A stretch of 59,795 nucleotides of DNA, taken from assembly GCA_017544265.1 (NCBI GenBank), contig JAFYEM010000043.1, forward strand, positions 1 to 59,795, written 5' to 3'. This DNA comes from Bacteroidales bacterium (GTDB lineage Bacteria; Bacteroidota; Bacteroidia; Bacteroidales; UBA932). Below are positions 57,915 to 59,795 of the stretch, piece by piece. A program made the translations under genes and the position numbers. Each line of letters opens with the position of its first letter. The stretch's first letter is position 1. Under the pieces are notes generated by a model. The model ran no database searches. It was given only the letters and a program-made list of their open reading frames with translations, and was not told the DNA's origin.

Positions 57915-58132
57915 AAGCATTTTTAAAAGATATCCGCTCCTCCACTCCGGAGCAGGTCTCCGCGGTGCTCAAAGCCGCATCTTCTCATGCAATCCCGGTA
58001 ACCTTCCGGGCCGCAGGAACATCCCTCTCCGGACAAAGCGTCAGCGACAGCATTCTTCTCGTCGCCGGGAAGAACTGGGAGGGGAGTTTACGTTGGCTAC
58101 TCCAACTCCCGCACCTGCGAAATAGGCCTTGA
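57899..58132 (+). pseudogene. Remnant of a FAD-binding (GlcD-type) oxidoreductase
   Basis: The frame starts MAQALKAFLKDIRSS, which resembles the N terminus of large FAD/Fe-S oxidoreductases of Bacteroidales, then jumps to PEQVSAVLKAASSHAIPVTF and RAAGTSLSGQSVSDSILLVA, the FAD-binding motif. About 40 residues normally found between these parts seem to be missing, and homology ends at GKNWEG. After that the frame runs 15 codons into unrelated sequence. A second frame from about 58084 to a TAG at 58199-58201 (VGYSNSRTCEIGLETHSGIP) looks like the 3' tail of another gene. The gene is broken; comparison with the family is from memory. Confidence 0.7.
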
Positions 58133-58194
58133 GACCCATTCGGGAATACCTTATATGTCAATTATTTACCTCGTAAACTCACATACGACTCGCC

Positions 58195-59436
58195 ATGAAT
58201 AGATTATTCCGTATTGTTTTAAGCTTAATGGTTTTCTTGCCTGTTATTTTTTCCTGCAAGAAGGACAACACTTCAAATTCAGATGAAGAAAAGCCCCAGG
58301 ATGAGCAGGTCCCGGAGCAGCCGGTCAATCCGGATGCGGCCAATTGCTACCTTGTCACTAAACCCGGCAGTTTCTCTTTCCCCACCTACAAAGGCAATTC
58401 CTTCATTCCCGTAGGAGATGTAGCCTCGGTGGAAATTTTATGGGAGTCCTACGGCACGGGAACAGCACCCTACGAGCACAGTCTTATTTCCTATTTGGCG
58501 TATTCTTCTGGAAATGAGGAAGACCAAGCAGGGACTATTTCCTGCACAGTACCATCCCCTATGAAAAACGGCAACGCCGTTGTTGCCGCCAAGGATGAAA
58601 ATGGAAAGATTCTATGGTCATGGCATATCTGGTTGTGCAAGGACTATGACCCGGATGAAACCGCCCAGTCCTATTATAATGATGCCGGAGTGATGATGGA
58701 CCGCAATCTCGGCGCCACTTCCGCCACACCTGGTGACGTTGGCGCTCTGGGATTACTCTATCAATGGGGCCGGAAGGATCCCTTCCTCGGGAGCAGCAGC
58801 ATTTCCGCTTCCACCCAGGCGGCCTCCACAGGTGAATGGAGCAAAACCTGGACTAATGAAACTATTGGAACTATAGAGTACACCATAGAACATCCAATGA
58901 CATTTATTGCTTCCGGTTTGCAGAACGGTGACTGGCTATATGGAAAGAGTGAATGGTACAGGACATATTCCACAGACTTTACCCGTTGGGGCGCTAAAAA
59001 GACCATCTACGATCCCTGCCCTAAAGGCTGGAGAGTCCCTGACGAGGCAGAAAAAAATGAGGATAATAATTACGAGAATATATGGTCCAAAACCCTCGGC
59101 AGCTTTGAGACATTCACATGGGGATATGACCTCGAAAACCTAGGCATTAACTTTTACCATAAGTTTGGTGACAAGGATCCAATCTGGTATCCCCTTGCAG
59201 GCTATATTCACGGCACGAGCGGTCAGCAGGGCGTCGGCCTGCTGCTTAATGTCAAGAACTACGGATTCTGGTGGACCTGCGGCGGAAACACTTCTCTATA
59301 TATTGAACATTACAACGCACAGCACATCAGACCTTCGTGGACAACCTGGAGCCGTCACTGCTACGGCTGTTCAGTCCGCTGCCAGAGGGATGCCCTGCCC
59401 GAAGCTCAGAGCGATGAACAGAGCCCAGAAAACTGA
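58195..59436 (+). CDS. FISUMP-domain lipoprotein
   Basis: A 413-residue predicted surface lipoprotein (lipobox VIFSCKK) with a Glu/Pro-rich linker, then a fimbrial-type domain (ANCYLVTKPGSFSFPTYKGN) and a FISUMP-like C-terminal domain: VMMDRNLGATSATPGDVGAL, LLYQWGRKDPFLG, IYDPCPKGWRVP and GCSVRCQRD. In Bacteroidales such proteins occur as putative fimbrial tip or adhesin subunits. The start overlaps the TAG of a short upstream tail frame (ATGAATAG), so it was probably once preceded by another gene in an operon. Its nucleotide composition is AT-richer than the core genes. Confidence 0.75.
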   Translation: MNRLFRIVLSLMVFLPVIFSCKKDNTSNSDEEKPQDEQVPEQPVNPDAANCYLVTKPGSFSFPTYKGNSFIPVGDVASVEILWESYGTGTAPYEHSLISYLAYSSGNEEDQAGTISCTVPSPMKNGNAVVAAKDENGKILWSWHIWLCKDYDPDETAQSYYNDAGVMMDRNLGATSATPGDVGALGLLYQWGRKDPFLGSSSISASTQAASTGEWSKTWTNETIGTIEYTIEHPMTFIASGLQNGDWLYGKSEWYRTYSTDFTRWGAKKTIYDPCPKGWRVPDEAEKNEDNNYENIWSKTLGSFETFTWGYDLENLGINFYHKFGDKDPIWYPLAGYIHGTSGQQGVGLLLNVKNYGFWWTCGGNTSLYIEHYNAQHIRPSWTTWSRHCYGCSVRCQRDALPEAQSDEQSPEN

Positions 59437-59460
59437 CATTTAAAAAAAGTATCCGAATAA

Positions 59461-59491
59461 TTTGCAAAGTCCGAAAAAAACCTTACCTTTG
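59461..59491 (+). promoter_or_regulatory. Promoter of tRNA-Phe
   Basis: TTTG (59461-59464), 19 bases, TACCTTTG (59484-59491). All consensus positions match. Confidence 0.85.
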
Positions 59492-59507
59492 CAATCCCAA
59501 AAAAGAT

Positions 59508-59580
59508 GGTGCTGTAGCTCAGATGGTAGAGCAATGGACTGAAAATCCATGTGTCGGCAGTTCGATTCTTCCCAGCACCA
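59508..59580 (+). tRNA. tRNA-Phe (GAA)
   Basis: Acceptor GGTGCTG/CAGCACC, D stem GCTC/GAGC, anticodon stem ATGGA/TCCAT with loop CTGAAAA (anticodon GAA), variable GTGTC, T loop TTCGATT. The T stem GGCAG/CTTCC has one C-U mismatch. The 3' CCA end is only partly suggested by the sequence (ACCACAG). Confidence 0.95.
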
Positions 59581-59583
59581 CAG

Positions 59584-59618
59584 TAACCCGCTCTAAATGA
59601 GCGGGTTATCTTTTTTGG
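59584..59618 (+). terminator. Terminator of tRNA-Phe
   Basis: TAACCCGCTC (59584-59593) and GAGCGGGTTA (59599-59608) form a 10-bp stem with a five-base loop, followed by TCTTTTTT. Confidence 0.9.
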
Positions 59619-59795
59619 TCCCACTTTTGGTCCCACTTTTGCCAAAATACCGACCTCTATCTGGGACCACTCAAATACCCCTTACACATTGTTCTACGGC
59701 CGTTTTTAGGGATACTCTACTACCCTTTGGAGTCTCCGCTTGCTCGCAGATCGTTTTCCCAAAACCTTCCCAAATCTGGGACCAATTCTGGGACC
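59617..59795. repeat. GGTCCCA/TGGGACC repeat cluster beside tRNA-Phe (att-like)
   Basis: GGTCCCA occurs at 59617 and 59629 within a 12-bp tandem repeat, and its complement TGGGACC at 59662, 59777 and 59789 (the last at the window edge). No ORF here is convincing; three short minus-strand frames run off the edge. Clusters of short repeats just after a tRNA gene can be integrase arm sites or the junction of an integrated element. Nothing else is recognised between 59619 and 59795. Confidence 0.45.

Noticed and set aside
59406-59645. A 79-codon minus-strand ORF reading GAGKNRTADTWIFSPLL
   Set aside because: This is the well-known false ORF produced by translating the antisense of a tRNA gene.
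1-59795. CRISPR array or transposase
   Set aside because: No regularly spaced direct repeats and no DDE/HUH transposase or integrase motif were found; only the short repeats at the right edge are suspicious.

Overview
The window looks like a Bacteroidales chromosome (phylum Bacteroidota), probably from a plant-fibre-degrading gut or rumen lineage. The evidence is promoters of the TTTG-N18-20-TAnnTTTG type, almost no Shine-Dalgarno sequences except before rpsU and rpmA, many lipobox lipoproteins, a fimbrillin-like lipoprotein, a FISUMP-type lipoprotein, a YajC/YbbR/CoaE/NusB cluster, split glycine decarboxylase (GcvPA/GcvPB), DUF4491, DUF3276 and DUF4332 proteins, and the start of a type III glutamine synthetase. 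No CRISPR array, rRNA operon or intact transposase is visible. All identifications are made from sequence motifs by eye; no database search was run.

Layout. 1-5.0 kb (minus): 5' end of glnN behind a structured leader with its own promoter and terminator, a GH11-type xylanase lipoprotein, a ZIP metal transporter and a GH63-like glycosidase lipoprotein. 5.0-6.9 kb: bacterioferritin-like protein and OhrR-type MarR regulator behind twin operators, then DUF4491 and a small outer-membrane protein. 6.9-10.8 kb (minus): a four-gene operon of prenyltransferase, CPBP protease, beta-helix lipoprotein and AraC regulator. 10.9-15.2 kb: threonine aldolase, SDR, a protein-kinase/AAA+ fusion with a YbjN-like partner, rubredoxin. 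15.2-17.7 kb: an AT-richer island with a fimbrillin-like lipoprotein and a 47-residue peptide, abutting a broken esterase copy. 17.7-24.6 kb: YitT, CoaE-YbbR-YajC-NusB, DUF3276, tRNA-Arg, intact esterase, lipoprotein peptide deformylase, hemerythrin-LuxR regulator. 24.7-32.3 kb (plus): truncated FecCD permease, RuvC, a large outer-membrane beta-barrel, and a five-gene fatty-acid/polyketide-like module. 32.3-40 kb (minus): nitroreductase, SerS, L27, L21, an ATPase, a giant AsmA-like protein, S21. 40-48.4 kb (minus): one eight-gene run of arginase-like protein, lipoate ligase, GcvT, GcvH, GcvPA, GcvPB, GH109 and NahK-like kinase. 48.6-57.9 kb: DUF4332, an unknown protein, LRR protein, RluA, TcdA, Fur, PriA, Kef-type antiporter and an outer-membrane protein. 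57.9-59.8 kb: oxidase remnant, FISUMP lipoprotein, tRNA-Phe and a repeat-rich, att-like tail.

How genes work together. Carbohydrate scavenging is a theme (GH11, GH63-like, beta-helix protein, esterase, GH109 plus hexosamine kinase). The glycine cleavage operon carries its own lipoate ligase and ends with amino-sugar salvage genes, so one transcript would couple glycine/C1 and amino-sugar nitrogen metabolism. The most interesting candidates are the attenuator-like leader upstream of glnN, the twin palindromic operators of the ferritin/OhrR pair, the compact ACP-dehydratase-CLF-KS-KR module, the kinase-AAA+/YbjN pair, the lipoprotein peptide deformylase, and several genes whose -7 element sits only 6-7 bases before the start codon, suggesting leaderless mRNAs.
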